Shown here one piece after another: positions 20,703-30,939 of a stretch of DNA of 64,000 nt. Below the pieces are notes generated by a model. That model saw only the letters and a program-made list of their open reading frames with translations, was not told where the DNA came from and ran no database searches. Positions within the stretch are counted from its first letter, which is position 1. Each line of letters starts with the position of its first letter. Made by a program: the position numbers and the translations under genes. Origin of the DNA: Bifidobacterium animalis subsp. animalis ATCC 25527 (GTDB lineage: Bacteria > Actinomycetota > Actinomycetes > Actinomycetales > Bifidobacteriaceae); the NCBI RefSeq assembly GCF_000260715.1, contig NC_017834.1, positions 620,001 through 684,000 on the forward strand. Reading direction: 5' to 3'.

Positions 20703-20941
20703 GACCCGGGTCCCCCGTATCTTTAGGAGACGATGTTATGCAGCAGGGTATTCATCCTGATTATCACAAGGTGACCGTCACGTGTTCGTGCGGTAACACG
20801 TTCGAGACGCGTTCGACCGCCAAGGGTGACCGTATGACGGTGGATGTGTGCTCGAAGTGCCATCCGTTCTACACCGGCAAGCAGAAGATTCTCGACACCG
20901 GCGGCCGTGTGGCCCGCTTCGAGAAGCGCTACGGCAAGAAG
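20703..20941. repeat. 239-bp direct repeat, copy 2 (spans rpmE)
   Basis: Second copy of 2028-2266, one mismatch (G20832). It marks the right edge of the island. Outside the repeat the sequences part at once on both sides, with only a weak resemblance upstream (CCGGTTCAC in both). Confidence 0.95.
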
Positions 20942-20950
20942 AGCGCCTGA
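20738..20950 (+). CDS. rpmE: Ribosomal protein L31, copy 2
   Basis: 70 residues, zinc-binding C+ L31, with the same ribosome site (TTTAGGAG) as copy 1 inside the repeat. It ends KKSA instead of KKD. It is followed by its own terminator and then by prfA, the ancestral downstream neighbour in Actinobacteria (rpmE-prfA-prmC-tsaC-wecA). Its upstream 90 bases are island DNA and offer at best a weak promoter (TACGCT near 20659). Confidence 0.97.
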   Translation: MQQGIHPDYHKVTVTCSCGNTFETRSTAKGDRMTVDVCSKCHPFYTGKQKILDTGGRVARFEKRYGKKSA

Positions 20951-20959
20951 TACGCTTCG

Positions 20960-20987
20960 ACGCCAGCCCTGTTGGGCTGGCGTTTTT
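20960..20987 (+). terminator. Terminator of rpmE copy 2
   Basis: The ten-pair stem ACGCCAGCCC/GGGCTGGCGT with a TGTT loop is followed by a T run (TTTTTGTTT). Confidence 0.93.
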
Positions 20988-21158
20988 GTTTGGCATGCGC
21001 CCGTGCAGCCGGGCATACCGTTTCGTCCGTACGCCACGTGTGTGGAATCTGTGAACAATGCCCACTATGTATAGGCGGCCCACGAGCGGACCACCCAACT
21101 GAGTACACTTCAATCTGTTCGAAGCATTTGTGTAGGCAAGAGTCAAGTAAGGCGAAGA

Positions 21159-22256
21159 TTGGCAAGCGAAGAGTTTCCCGCGGCGAAGACCGCGTTGGAG
21201 GAATACGAGAACATCGAACGCCAGATGGGCGAGCAGGAGGTCTGGTCGAACCCCGACAAGATGCGCAAGCTCGGTCGCAGGCAGGCGCAGCTCGGCACCA
21301 TAGTCAACGCATACCGCACATGGCTCAACATCAGGAACGACCTCGACGCGGCCCAGGAGATGGCCGGAGAGGATCCGGATTTCGCCCAGGAAGCCAAGCG
21401 ACTGGAGTCCGAGCTGCCTGAGGTGGAGGAGAAGTTGCGTACGGCGCTCATTCCTCGTGACCCGGATGACGCGCGCGATGTGATCATGGAGATCAAGGCC
21501 GGCGCGGGCGGCGAGGAGGCGGCGTTGTTCGCCGGTGATTTGCTGCGCATGTACATGCGGTACGCAGAGAAGCGAGGTTGGAGCGTGACCATCCAAAGCG
21601 AGAACTCCACCGAGCTCGGCGGAGTGAAAGACGTGCAGATGGCCATTCGTGCCAAGGGAAACCCGTCGCCGGAAGAAGGGGTATGGGCATCGCTCAAATA
21701 CGAAGGCGGTGTGCATCGCGTGCAGCGCATTCCGGTCACCGAGTCACAGGGACGCATCCAGACTTCCGCCGCGGGCGTCATCGTGTTCCCGGAGGCCGAC
21801 GAAGACGACGATGAGATCGAGATCGACCCGAAAGATCTGAAGATCGATATTTTCATGAGCTCCGGTCCGGGCGGCCAGTCCGTCAACACGACGTATTCGG
21901 CAGTGCGCATGACACACATTCCCACCGGCATCGTCGTGAGCATGCAGGACGAGAAATCGCAGATCCAGAACCGCGCTTCCGCACTGCGCGTGCTCAAGAG
22001 CCGTCTGCTCGCGATGAAGCACGAACAGGAGGCCGCCGAAGCCGCCGACATGCGCCACTCGCAGGTGCGTTCGCTCGATCGTTCGGAAAGGATCCGCACC
22101 TACAACTTCCCGGAGAATCGCATTGTGGATCACCGCACGAACTACAAGGCGTATAATCTTGACGCCGTGCTTGACGGCGATCTGCAGGCGGTGATCGACA
22201 GCGATATCCAGGCTGACGAGGAGCAGCGGCTCGCAAGTCAGCAGCAACAGCAATAG
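21159..22256 (+). CDS. prfA: Peptide chain release factor 1
   Basis: 365 residues. It recognises UAG and UAA and triggers peptide release. The codon-recognition tripeptide region [10 protein letters not shown] carries the RF1-type PxT, and the universal catalytic GGQ is at 238-240. The start is a TTG at 21159, preceded by the weak site AAGTAAGG; this gives the usual family N terminus and no ATG or GTG fits better. PrmC, the next gene, methylates the GGQ glutamine. The C terminus ends in a run of six Gln. Confidence 0.96.
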   Translation: MASEEFPAAKTALEEYENIERQMGEQEVWSNPDKMRKLGRRQAQLGTIVNAYRTWLNIRNDLDAAQEMAGEDPDFAQEAKRLESELPEVEEKLRTALIPRDPDDARDVIMEIKAGAGGEEAALFAGDLLRMYMRYAEKRGWSVTIQSENSTELGGVKDVQMAIRAKGNPSPEEGVWASLKYEGGVHRVQRIPVTESQGRIQTSAAGVIVFPEADEDDDEIEIDPKDLKIDIFMSSGPGGQSVNTTYSAVRMTHIPTGIVVSMQDEKSQIQNRASALRVLKSRLLAMKHEQEAAEAADMRHSQVRSLDRSERIRTYNFPENRIVDHRTNYKAYNLDAVLDGDLQAVIDSDIQADEEQRLASQQQQQ

Positions 22257-22316
22257 GCATTCCTGCCGCCCTTGGCACGTATCCCAACTGCATTCACACG
22301 TTACGGAAAAGCCCAG

Positions 22317-23234
22317 ATGACCACAGACCAACTCATTCACCGTTGCGCCGAATACCTGCGCGAAGCCGGAGTCGACACTCCCGAGCACGACGTCAAGCTG
22401 ATTATGGCGGATGTGCTCGGATGCTCGCTCTCCGACGTCGAAGCGGCCGCAATCATGCGCACCGACGTGCGTGCGCTGTGTGCGAAGTACGGCAAGGACG
22501 ACGACGACGTGGAGCTTGTGCACACGTTCAAGCACATGGTGTGCCGGCGTCATGCACGCGAACCGTTGCAGTACATCGTGGGCCATGCACCGTTCCGCTA
22601 TCTCGATCTCGAGGTGGGGCCCGGGGTGTTCATTCCGCGGCAGGAGACCGAACTGCTCGCACAGGACGCCATTGACTGGGTGACACGGCATGGAATCTAT
22701 TCGCCGCGAATCGTGGACTTGTGTGCGGGCAGCGGCGCGCTGGGACTGGCATTGGCCACAGAGATCCCGGGGGCTCAGGTGTGGGGTGTAGAACTGAGCC
22801 CGCAGGCCGCAGTGTGGACGCGCCGCAACATCGCGCGGATCTCACGCACATACCCCGACATCACCGCGAACTACCACTTGGAGATCGCCGATGCCACCTG
22901 CCCGATCACGCTCGCGCATCTCGACGGAACGGTTGATGTTGTGGTGAGCAACCCGCCGTATGTGCCGCAGGCACAGGTGCCACAGCAGCCGGAAGTGCGT
23001 GATTTCGACCCGTCGCTCGCATTGTATGGGGGATCGTCTGATGGCATGCTCATTCCCGAGCAGATCATTCGGCGTGCCTATGCGCTGCTTCGCCCGGGTG
23101 GCCTGTTCCTCATGGAGCACGACATCTCGCAGCCCGACCGCACAGTGGCCTTCGCGCGCGCCAGCGGATTCAGCGACGCCCGCACGGGGGTCGACCTGAC
23201 CTACCGACCGCGCTATCTGGTGGCGACCAAGTAG
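22317..23234 (+). CDS. prmC: Release-factor glutamine N5-methyltransferase
   Basis: 305 residues from ATG 22317 (GGAAAA upstream; a TTG at 22272 would add 15 residues). Class I SAM methyltransferase: VDLCAGSGALGLALA is the SAM-binding motif, and the catalytic NPPY is at 212-215 in SNPPYVPQ. It methylates the Gln of GGQ in RF1 and RF2; prfA lies immediately upstream and prfB at 41552 is the other substrate. The N-terminal helical domain holds an insertion of charged residues (YGKDDDDVELVHT), longer than in E. coli PrmC. Confidence 0.94.
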   Translation: MTTDQLIHRCAEYLREAGVDTPEHDVKLIMADVLGCSLSDVEAAAIMRTDVRALCAKYGKDDDDVELVHTFKHMVCRRHAREPLQYIVGHAPFRYLDLEVGPGVFIPRQETELLAQDAIDWVTRHGIYSPRIVDLCAGSGALGLALATEIPGAQVWGVELSPQAAVWTRRNIARISRTYPDITANYHLEIADATCPITLAHLDGTVDVVVSNPPYVPQAQVPQQPEVRDFDPSLALYGGSSDGMLIPEQIIRRAYALLRPGGLFLMEHDISQPDRTVAFARASGFSDARTGVDLTYRPRYLVATK

Positions 23235-23363
23235 GAGCCAACTTTTCCCGTAGAACCATGAACATAACGGCATCGCAGTGAATACACAGCTCCATCGCGT
23301 ACAATACGGCAGGTCGGAGCGGACACAGCTGGCAACATGCCAGACAGGTAGGAGGCAAGGCAC

Positions 23364-24032
23364 ATGGCAGACGTGCGCAGTGCAGACGAGCAGACGCTGG
23401 CCGACGCAAGACGAATCATAGCCGATGGCGGCTTGGTGGTCATTCCCACAGACACCGTATACGGCATCGTCTGCGACCCATGCAACGCCGCGGCCATAGC
23501 GCGCATCTACGTCGCCAAGCATCGGCCGGCTGACAAGGCGTTGCAAGTCATTATGCCGGATCTCTTGGTGCTGCCCAAGCTCGGTCTTACGCTTCCCACG
23601 CCGCTCGATGTGTTGGCGCACCGATTCCTGCCCGGTGCCTTCTCTCCGATTGCCGTGGCTGCCGCTGATTCGGCGTTGCTCACCGTGCGCGTCGACGATT
23701 CCGGTGCGCGCACCCAGGCCATTCGCGTTCCCGATTCCGAGGTGAGCCTGCGCGTGCTGCGTGCGATCGGCCCGGTTGCGGCATCGAGCGCGAACCGCTC
23801 CGGCAACGAAAGCGCTCAGACCGTCGATGAGGCTGTTGCGGCGTTGGGTGATTCGGTTGACCTGTACATCGATGGCGGGCCGACCGTGAGCCATACGGCG
23901 AGCACCGTGGTGGCCGCCGATCCCGATGCTCCGGATGGGATTGTGATCCTTCGCGAGGGACGATTGGAAGCCGACGCAGTCAGACGGGCGGTGCGTGAGG
24001 AAGCGCGGCATGGGGGTACGGCCGGTCAATGA
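23364..24032 (+). CDS. tsaC: Threonylcarbamoyl-AMP synthase (Sua5/YrdC/YciO family)
   Basis: 222 residues; single YrdC domain. It makes threonylcarbamoyl-AMP from threonine, bicarbonate and ATP for the t6A37 modification of ANN-reading tRNAs. Family segments: GGLVVIPTDTVYGIVCD, the KHRPADKALQVIMPD lysine-rich loop, and VAASSANRSGNES near the end of the domain. The ribosome site TAGGAGGCAAGGCAC precedes the ATG. The stop overlaps the start of the next gene (ATGA). Confidence 0.93.
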   Translation: MADVRSADEQTLADARRIIADGGLVVIPTDTVYGIVCDPCNAAAIARIYVAKHRPADKALQVIMPDLLVLPKLGLTLPTPLDVLAHRFLPGAFSPIAVAAADSALLTVRVDDSGARTQAIRVPDSEVSLRVLRAIGPVAASSANRSGNESAQTVDEAVAALGDSVDLYIDGGPTVSHTASTVVAADPDAPDGIVILREGRLEADAVRRAVREEARHGGTAGQ

Positions 24033-25189
24033 GGGTCTACGTATTCATTGCCATGGTGGCCATGGTGGCCACGTACCTGTACACGCCGCTCATCCGTCAC
24101 CTCGCCATTCAGCTCGGCGCGGTGGGCGAGGTGCGTGCCCGTGACGTGCACACCGTGCCAACGCCGCGCATGGGCGGCGTGGCCATGCTGCTTGGTTTCA
24201 TCACCGCCATGTTCTTCGCCTCCAGGCTCAACTTCCTGCAAGGCGAATTCCGCCAGAACCACCAAGCCTGGGTGGTGATGGCAGGCGCCGCTATGATCTG
24301 CCTGCTCGGCGTGGCCGACGATGTGTGGGATCTCGATTGGATGCTCAAACTCGCCGGCCAGCTGCTCATCTCGGTATTCGTGGCATGGGGAGGTCTGCAG
24401 ATCATCTCGCTGCCGATCGGCGGCCTGCTCACCGCGTCTCCGATGATCTCCATAGCGATTACGGCCTTGCTGATTGTGGTCTCGATCAATGCGGTGAACT
24501 TCGTGGACGGACTCGATGGCTTGGCCGCAGGCATCGTGGCGATCGGCGGCATCGCATTCGGCATATACTCCTATGTGCTGTCACGCCAGCAGGTTTCGTA
24601 TGCATCAATGGCGACGCTCGTCGACGTGGCGATGGTGGGCATCTGCCTTGGCTTCCTGCTGCACAACTGGCACCCGGCGAAACTGTTCATGGGGGACTCC
24701 GGTTCGATGCTGCTCGGCTACCTCATCACCTGCGCGTCGATCATCATCACCGGGCGTCTCGATCCGGCGACGATCAACACCTCGGCCTACGTGCCGGCAT
24801 TCATGCCGATACTGCTGCCCGTGCTCGTGCTGTTCCTGCCGGTGCTCGACATGCTCATGGCAATCGCACGACGCCTGCGCAAGGGGCAGTCACCCATGCA
24901 TCCCGATCGCATGCATCTGCATCACCGCATGCTCCGCATAGGCCATACTGTGCAGGGGGCCGTGCTTATTCTGTGGGGCTGGGCCGCGTTGATCGCGTTC
25001 TCTTCGATGTTCCTGCTGTTCTTCAGATTCGTGGATGTGCTCATCGGGTTCGTCGTGCTGGCGGTGCTACTCACCATCGCCACGCTGTACCCGTATTTCA
25101 AGCGCATGGGTCCCGGTGCTCACAGCAATGACGGTGTACTGCCGAAAAGCAATGCACCCAAGCACGTCCAGGAGTCCGGACGGGCATAA
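24029..25189 (+). CDS. wecA: Undecaprenyl-phosphate GlcNAc-1-phosphate transferase (WecA/TagO type)
   Basis: 386 residues, about eleven predicted membrane segments. PNPT family: GVADDVWDLDWMLK carries the metal-binding DD, NFVDGLDGLAAG the catalytic loop, and HNWHPAKLFMGDSGS the conserved cytoplasmic Asp/His segment. It transfers a GlcNAc-phosphate to undecaprenyl phosphate, the first step of a cell-wall polysaccharide or teichoic-acid-like polymer. It overlaps tsaC by four bases, the same neighbour pair as in mycobacteria (rfe). The exact sugar is inferred from family. Confidence 0.9.
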   Translation: MRVYVFIAMVAMVATYLYTPLIRHLAIQLGAVGEVRARDVHTVPTPRMGGVAMLLGFITAMFFASRLNFLQGEFRQNHQAWVVMAGAAMICLLGVADDVWDLDWMLKLAGQLLISVFVAWGGLQIISLPIGGLLTASPMISIAITALLIVVSINAVNFVDGLDGLAAGIVAIGGIAFGIYSYVLSRQQVSYASMATLVDVAMVGICLGFLLHNWHPAKLFMGDSGSMLLGYLITCASIIITGRLDPATINTSAYVPAFMPILLPVLVLFLPVLDMLMAIARRLRKGQSPMHPDRMHLHHRMLRIGHTVQGAVLILWGWAALIAFSSMFLLFFRFVDVLIGFVVLAVLLTIATLYPYFKRMGPGAHSNDGVLPKSNAPKHVQESGRA

Positions 25190-25284
25190 CCGCCAGCTTC
25201 GATCTTCGTGCAAATCCCCCGCAATTTCTCTTCCCCCATCTTTCATCTTTGCCTCCCCGCTCGCTGCTTCCCCTGCGCTTCCCC

Positions 25285-25351
25285 TGCGTAATTTGGGTCA
25301 TCTGGATGCCCAATTCTGTCTCTATTCTGTCTCTTTTTACGCAGATTGGCA
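25285..25351. repeat. Intergenic hairpin element, family member A
   Basis: In the 299-base gap between wecA and guaB. TGCGTAATTTGGG (25285-25297) is followed 40 bases later by TTTTTACGCAGATTGGCA (25334-25351), giving TGCGTAA/TTACGCA arms. The same layout occurs at 47616-47670, and related arms at 46793-46841 and 47482-47526. A further imperfect arm CGGCGTAAAAGAGA lies at 25412-25425. Confidence 0.65.
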
Positions 25352-25419
25352 GATTGGCTGTGTAATAGGGGACAGGTGGAGGGCGCGCTCCGGCTCTTTG
25401 TAGGCGGAAATCGGCGTAA

Positions 25420-27024
<1,605 letters not shown>

Positions 27025-27068
27025 GCACATATCCAACACGGTGGCTCTTAGGAGCCGCATATAGCCAT

Positions 27069-27109
27069 AAGCGCCGTGACGCAGATACAATCTGTGTCAC
27101 GGCGCTTTT
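27069..27109 (+). terminator. guaB terminator
   Basis: An 18-base arm pair, 27069-27086 with 27090-27107 (one G-T pair), has a three-base loop and is followed by a TTTT end. Confidence 0.93.
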
Positions 27110-27218
27110 CCCTGCCGGGCACCTGCGACGGCTACGCTATGAGAAACACCGCATATGGGTGAGGCGTCTACAATATGAGCACGAATGGTCCATGAAGGAA
27201 CCTGCAGAAAAGAGGAAC

Positions 27219-27872
27219 ATGGTAGACGCAAACGACGCGCTGACGTATTCGCCTGAGACATCGCGCATGATCTGGATCGACTGCGAGATGACCGGACTCG
27301 ACATCTTCCACGATGAATTGTGCGAGGTCTCCGTGGTGCCCACGGATTTCGAGCTCAATGTGCTCGACAAAGGAATCGATTTGGTGATCAAGCCGTCGGA
27401 CACCGCTGTCGCCCATATGGACGATTTCGTGCGTGCGATGCACACCCGTTCCGGCCTCATCGACGAGTGGGAGAACGGCTTGTCGGTGCAGGAAGCCGAG
27501 CGTCAGGTGATCGACTATGTGCAACAATTCATTCCGAAGGGCGTCAAACCATTGCTCGCCGGTAATTCGGTCGGTTCCGACAAGAAGTTCCTCGACCGCT
27601 TCATGCCGAATCTCATGGAGCACCTGCATTACCGCGTGATCGACGTGAGCACGATCAAGGAACTCGCACGCCGCTGGTACCCGGCGGTCTACGAGAACCG
27701 GCCGCCGAAGAACGGCGGCCACCGCGCATGGGCCGACATCGTCGAGTCGCTTGACGAGCTGCGTTACTACCGCGCGGCCATCATGGCGCCCGAACCCGGT
27801 CCCGACACCGCGCAGTCCAAGCGCATCGCCGAGCAGATCGTCGCAACGAGCGTGATGAACGAGGCCGAATAA
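27219..27872 (+). CDS. orn: Oligoribonuclease
   Basis: 217 residues from ATG 27219, chosen for AGAGGAAC just upstream. DEDDh 3'-5' exonuclease that degrades short RNA oligomers (2-5 nt, including pGpG): [10 protein letters not shown] is motif I with the first Asp and Glu, [19 protein letters not shown] carries motif II, and [16 protein letters not shown] motif III with the His. Actinobacterial Orn is essential in many species (family knowledge). It stands alone between the guaB terminator and a HAD-phosphatase gene. Confidence 0.95.
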   Translation: MVDANDALTYSPETSRMIWIDCEMTGLDIFHDELCEVSVVPTDFELNVLDKGIDLVIKPSDTAVAHMDDFVRAMHTRSGLIDEWENGLSVQEAERQVIDYVQQFIPKGVKPLLAGNSVGSDKKFLDRFMPNLMEHLHYRVIDVSTIKELARRWYPAVYENRPPKNGGHRAWADIVESLDELRYYRAAIMAPEPGPDTAQSKRIAEQIVATSVMNEAE

Positions 27873-27944
27873 TCATCTGCAACCATCGCGGAGCCGGTCA
27901 TGCACCGGTATACGGCAACGCCGCGCAATAACAAAGGAGCGCAT

Positions 27945-28793
27945 ATGGCAGAAGTTGAATGGACGGAAATCAAGGAACCACAGAACATCAAGCTCGTCGT
28001 GGCAGACATGGACGCGACGCTGCTGGACGCCGACGGGCAGATCCCCGCGGGGTTCTGGCCGATGCTCGACAGGCTCAACCAGAAGGGCGTCACCTTCGTG
28101 CCGGCGAGCGGTCGGCAGTACCAGACGCTGCAGCAGATGTTCTCGCGCAGTGTCAGGCCGATGTCGTTCATCGCCGAGAACGGCAACATCGTCTCGCTGG
28201 ACGGCAATGTGATCGAAACGCATACGGTGAGCCGTGATCTGGTCAAGCAGGTCATCGACATTTGCGACAAGGCCGCCGGGACGGGCGAATACAACATCGG
28301 GCTCGTGGTGTGCGGTCTCAATGCCGCGTATATTCAGCGCACCGACGAGGAGTTCATCGCCGAGGTGAGCAAATACTACACGAAGGTCGAGCAGGTGAAC
28401 AATCTTCGTGAAGTGCTCGACTACGTCGACGAGAAATTCCTCAAGCTCGCCATCTTCGATTTCGAACCGGCCGAGCCGATGGCCAAGGATCTGCTCGCCG
28501 GCATCGAGCAGCCTTACGAATACGTGCTTTCGGGCAAGCATTGGGCGGACATCATGGATTCGCGCGTCTCCAAGGGAGACGGCGTGGTCGTATTGCAGAA
28601 GGCGCTTGGCGTGGGTGTCGACGAGACCGCCGTGTTCGGCGACTATCTCAACGACGTGCCGATGTTCGAACACGCGCGCTATTCGTTCGCCGTGGCCAAC
28701 GCCCACCCGCAGGTGCGCGCGGCCGCCGCCTACATCGCGCCGGCGAACACTGAGGAGGGCGTGATCCGCGTCGTCGACCGCATCGTCAGATGA
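27945..28793 (+). CDS. Cof-type HAD-superfamily phosphatase
   Basis: 282 residues from ATG 27945 (CAAAGGAGCGCAT upstream). HAD motif I DMDATLLD (nucleophile and acid Asp, residues ~21-23), motif II PASGRQYQ, motif III Lys in SKGDGVVVLQKAL and motif IV FGDYLNDVPMF; the C2-type cap lies between motifs II and III. The Cof family dephosphorylates sugar phosphates, flavin mononucleotide or thiamine intermediates, and the substrate cannot be told from sequence. The common GDxxND motif IV is GDYLND here, as expected. Confidence 0.88.
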   Translation: MAEVEWTEIKEPQNIKLVVADMDATLLDADGQIPAGFWPMLDRLNQKGVTFVPASGRQYQTLQQMFSRSVRPMSFIAENGNIVSLDGNVIETHTVSRDLVKQVIDICDKAAGTGEYNIGLVVCGLNAAYIQRTDEEFIAEVSKYYTKVEQVNNLREVLDYVDEKFLKLAIFDFEPAEPMAKDLLAGIEQPYEYVLSGKHWADIMDSRVSKGDGVVVLQKALGVGVDETAVFGDYLNDVPMFEHARYSFAVANAHPQVRAAAAYIAPANTEEGVIRVVDRIVR

Positions 28794-28833
28794 CGGCTGT
28801 ACAGCGTAGCGTCACGGCCCTATTGTAGAGAGC

Positions 28834-30303
28834 ATGAAGCAGAGCGAAGCCCTTGAGATTATGCTTGCCGGAGCCAGCGTGTTCCTCACCGGAGCGCCCG
28901 GAGCCGGCAAGACGTATGTGCTCAACCGGTTTGTGCAGGCCAAACGCGAACAGGGCGCCACGGTCGCGGTGACGGCCACGACCGGCATTGCCGCGACGCA
29001 TGTGGACGGCCAGACGATTCACGCATGGAGCGGCATAGGGGTGGCCGATTCGCTCACCGACTCGCTCATCAAGACGATCCGCACACGCCGACGCAAGCAG
29101 ATCAAATCGACTGACGTGCTCGTGATCGACGAGATCTCGATGATGCACGCGTGGCTGTTCGACATGGTCGACGAGGTCTGCCGCATCATACGCAAGGATT
29201 CGCGCCCCTTCGGCGGCCTGCAGGTGGTGCTCTCCGGCGATTTCTTCCAGTTGCCGCCAGTGGGTGCCTCGCGGCGCAACACGGCCATGACGCCCACGCC
29301 CGAGTATGTGTCGATGCGTGAGCGGTATGCGCAGGCGGGAAAGAACCCGGAGGGATTCGTCACTGAATCCTTTGCTTGGGACGCGCTCGACCCGGTGATC
29401 TGCTATCTCGATGAGCAGCATCGTCAGGACGACGGGCAGCTGCTGCGTGTGCTCACCGATATTCGTGGCGATATGGTCTCGCAGATCGACAAAGACATTC
29501 TCATCACCCGCTACCAGGTGCCACTTGAAGAGGGGAAGCAGGCCGTGTCGCTGTTCCCGCAGAACCGGCAGGCCGATCTTGTGAACGAACGCCAGCTTGC
29601 GCAGATCGACGGCGACGAGCATGAGTTCTTCGCCGAGGCGCGAGGGCAGGCGAATCTGATCGAACGGCTCAAGAGGAACATGCTCGCTCCCGAGCACCTC
29701 GTGCTCAAGAAGAACGCCGTCGTGATGGCAGTGCGCAACGATGCCGAAGGCCGCTATGTGAACGGCTCGTTGGGCATGGTGATCGGATTCCTCAAGGATG
29801 CGCGCGGCGGCTGGCCCATCGTTGAATTCGAAAACGGCAACGTGGTGACCATGAAGCGCGCCGATTGGGAGATGATGGATGGCGACGACGTGCTCGCGTC
29901 GGTGTCGCAGGTGCCGCTGCGGTGTGCCTGGGCGATTACGATTCACAAATCGCAGGGCATGACGCTCGATTCGGCGATCATGGATCTGTCGCGCACTTTC
30001 GCGCCAGGCATGGGCTATGTGGCGCTCTCTCGTGTGGAGAAGCTCGATGGGCTGTACTTGAACGGCGTGCATAACCGCATGTTCAATGTGAGCGCCGACG
30101 CCGTGCTGCTTGACGATGCGTTGCGTGCTGGATCTGCCCGTGCGGCCGAGCAGCTCGTGGAGCAGGGGGCAGATTCGTTCTCACATCGTTCCCCAGACCA
30201 TGCCGTACTTGGCACGACGGGTGAATCCGGCGCAGCGGAATCCGCGCAGACTTTGTTCGACGCGCTCGACGAATTCGGTGGCACGGACGAACCGGCGTTC
30301 TGA
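28834..30303 (+). CDS. PIF1-like ATP-dependent DNA helicase
   Basis: 489 residues. Superfamily 1B motor: Walker A TGAPGAGKT (19-27), motif Ia TATTGIAA, Walker B VLVIDEISMMHA, the PIF1/RecD-type motif III LSGDFFQLPPV, and the C-terminal AITIHKSQGMTLD and VALSRV motifs of UvrD/RecD-like helicases. Family members unwind 5'-3' and act in recombination or G-quadruplex removal. The C-terminal ~85 residues are acidic and low in complexity. No partner nuclease gene is adjacent. The start codon follows the weak site GTAGAGAGC. Confidence 0.9.
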   Translation: MKQSEALEIMLAGASVFLTGAPGAGKTYVLNRFVQAKREQGATVAVTATTGIAATHVDGQTIHAWSGIGVADSLTDSLIKTIRTRRRKQIKSTDVLVIDEISMMHAWLFDMVDEVCRIIRKDSRPFGGLQVVLSGDFFQLPPVGASRRNTAMTPTPEYVSMRERYAQAGKNPEGFVTESFAWDALDPVICYLDEQHRQDDGQLLRVLTDIRGDMVSQIDKDILITRYQVPLEEGKQAVSLFPQNRQADLVNERQLAQIDGDEHEFFAEARGQANLIERLKRNMLAPEHLVLKKNAVVMAVRNDAEGRYVNGSLGMVIGFLKDARGGWPIVEFENGNVVTMKRADWEMMDGDDVLASVSQVPLRCAWAITIHKSQGMTLDSAIMDLSRTFAPGMGYVALSRVEKLDGLYLNGVHNRMFNVSADAVLLDDALRAGSARAAEQLVEQGADSFSHRSPDHAVLGTTGESGAAESAQTLFDALDEFGGTDEPAF

Positions 30304-30403
30304 ATTGCCGCACAGATACCGTCGGCGCGCTTCCGTCACACACGATGAGCCGCACGATTAGAATGGAACAGTATTTCGTACTGACAGAGGAAAGAGGAAA
30401 TCC

Positions 30404-30835
30404 ATGAAACGCTCGGCAATGTACATCATCTCGGGAATCGGCGCGCTCGTGTTGTTCGTGGCGTTCCTGTTCTACACCTCCGCACCGGTGAATCTGGTGG
30501 GCTGGTTCAAACTCTCCGATCTGCTCACGATTATTGGCGGACTCATGTTCATCATTCCGTTCTACATCGTTTCCGTGCGCCGCAAGACGCGCGACAACGC
30601 GCCGAATCCGTGGGCGTGGCAGTATCTGCCGGTGATCGGCATGGTGCTCATGGTGATCGGCTTGATCTTCCCGAATGGCAAGCTCACCGTCGGTGTGATC
30701 GATCTGTGCGACGTGCTGTACCTGTTCGGCTGCGTGTTCATGCTGATGATCTTCGTCTACCCGTTCGGCTCGGTGAACGAGGAGATTCTCGAAAGCGACG
30801 TGGACGAGCGCATCGACGACGGCGCTCGTCAATAG
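30404..30835 (+). CDS. Small integral membrane protein, hypothetical
   Basis: 143 residues, four predicted membrane helices (about 7-25, 38-58, 75-95, 102-122), charged loop SVRRKTRDN between helices 2 and 3, and an acidic C-terminal tail (NEEILESDVDERIDDGARQ). The ribosome site AGAGGAAATCC precedes the ATG. No family recognised. It lies between the helicase and proS without overlap; a GC-rich hairpin follows. Confidence 0.8.
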   Translation: MKRSAMYIISGIGALVLFVAFLFYTSAPVNLVGWFKLSDLLTIIGGLMFIIPFYIVSVRRKTRDNAPNPWAWQYLPVIGMVLMVIGLIFPNGKLTVGVIDLCDVLYLFGCVFMLMIFVYPFGSVNEEILESDVDERIDDGARQ

Positions 30836-30857
30836 GCTCGTAGACCGTTCCGATATC

Positions 30858-30893
30858 CGGGCGCACCGCTGGCATTCGCTGGCGGGGCGCCCG
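30858..30893 (+). terminator. GC-rich hairpin before proS
   Basis: CGGGCGC (30858-30864) pairs with GCGCCCG (30887-30893), with further inner CCGC/GCGG pairing. It is followed by CTTGCATAC, without a real T run. Confidence 0.6.
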
Positions 30894-30939
30894 CTTGCAT
30901 ACACCGGCGATGTCGTGGAATACGCATAATTTGAAGGGT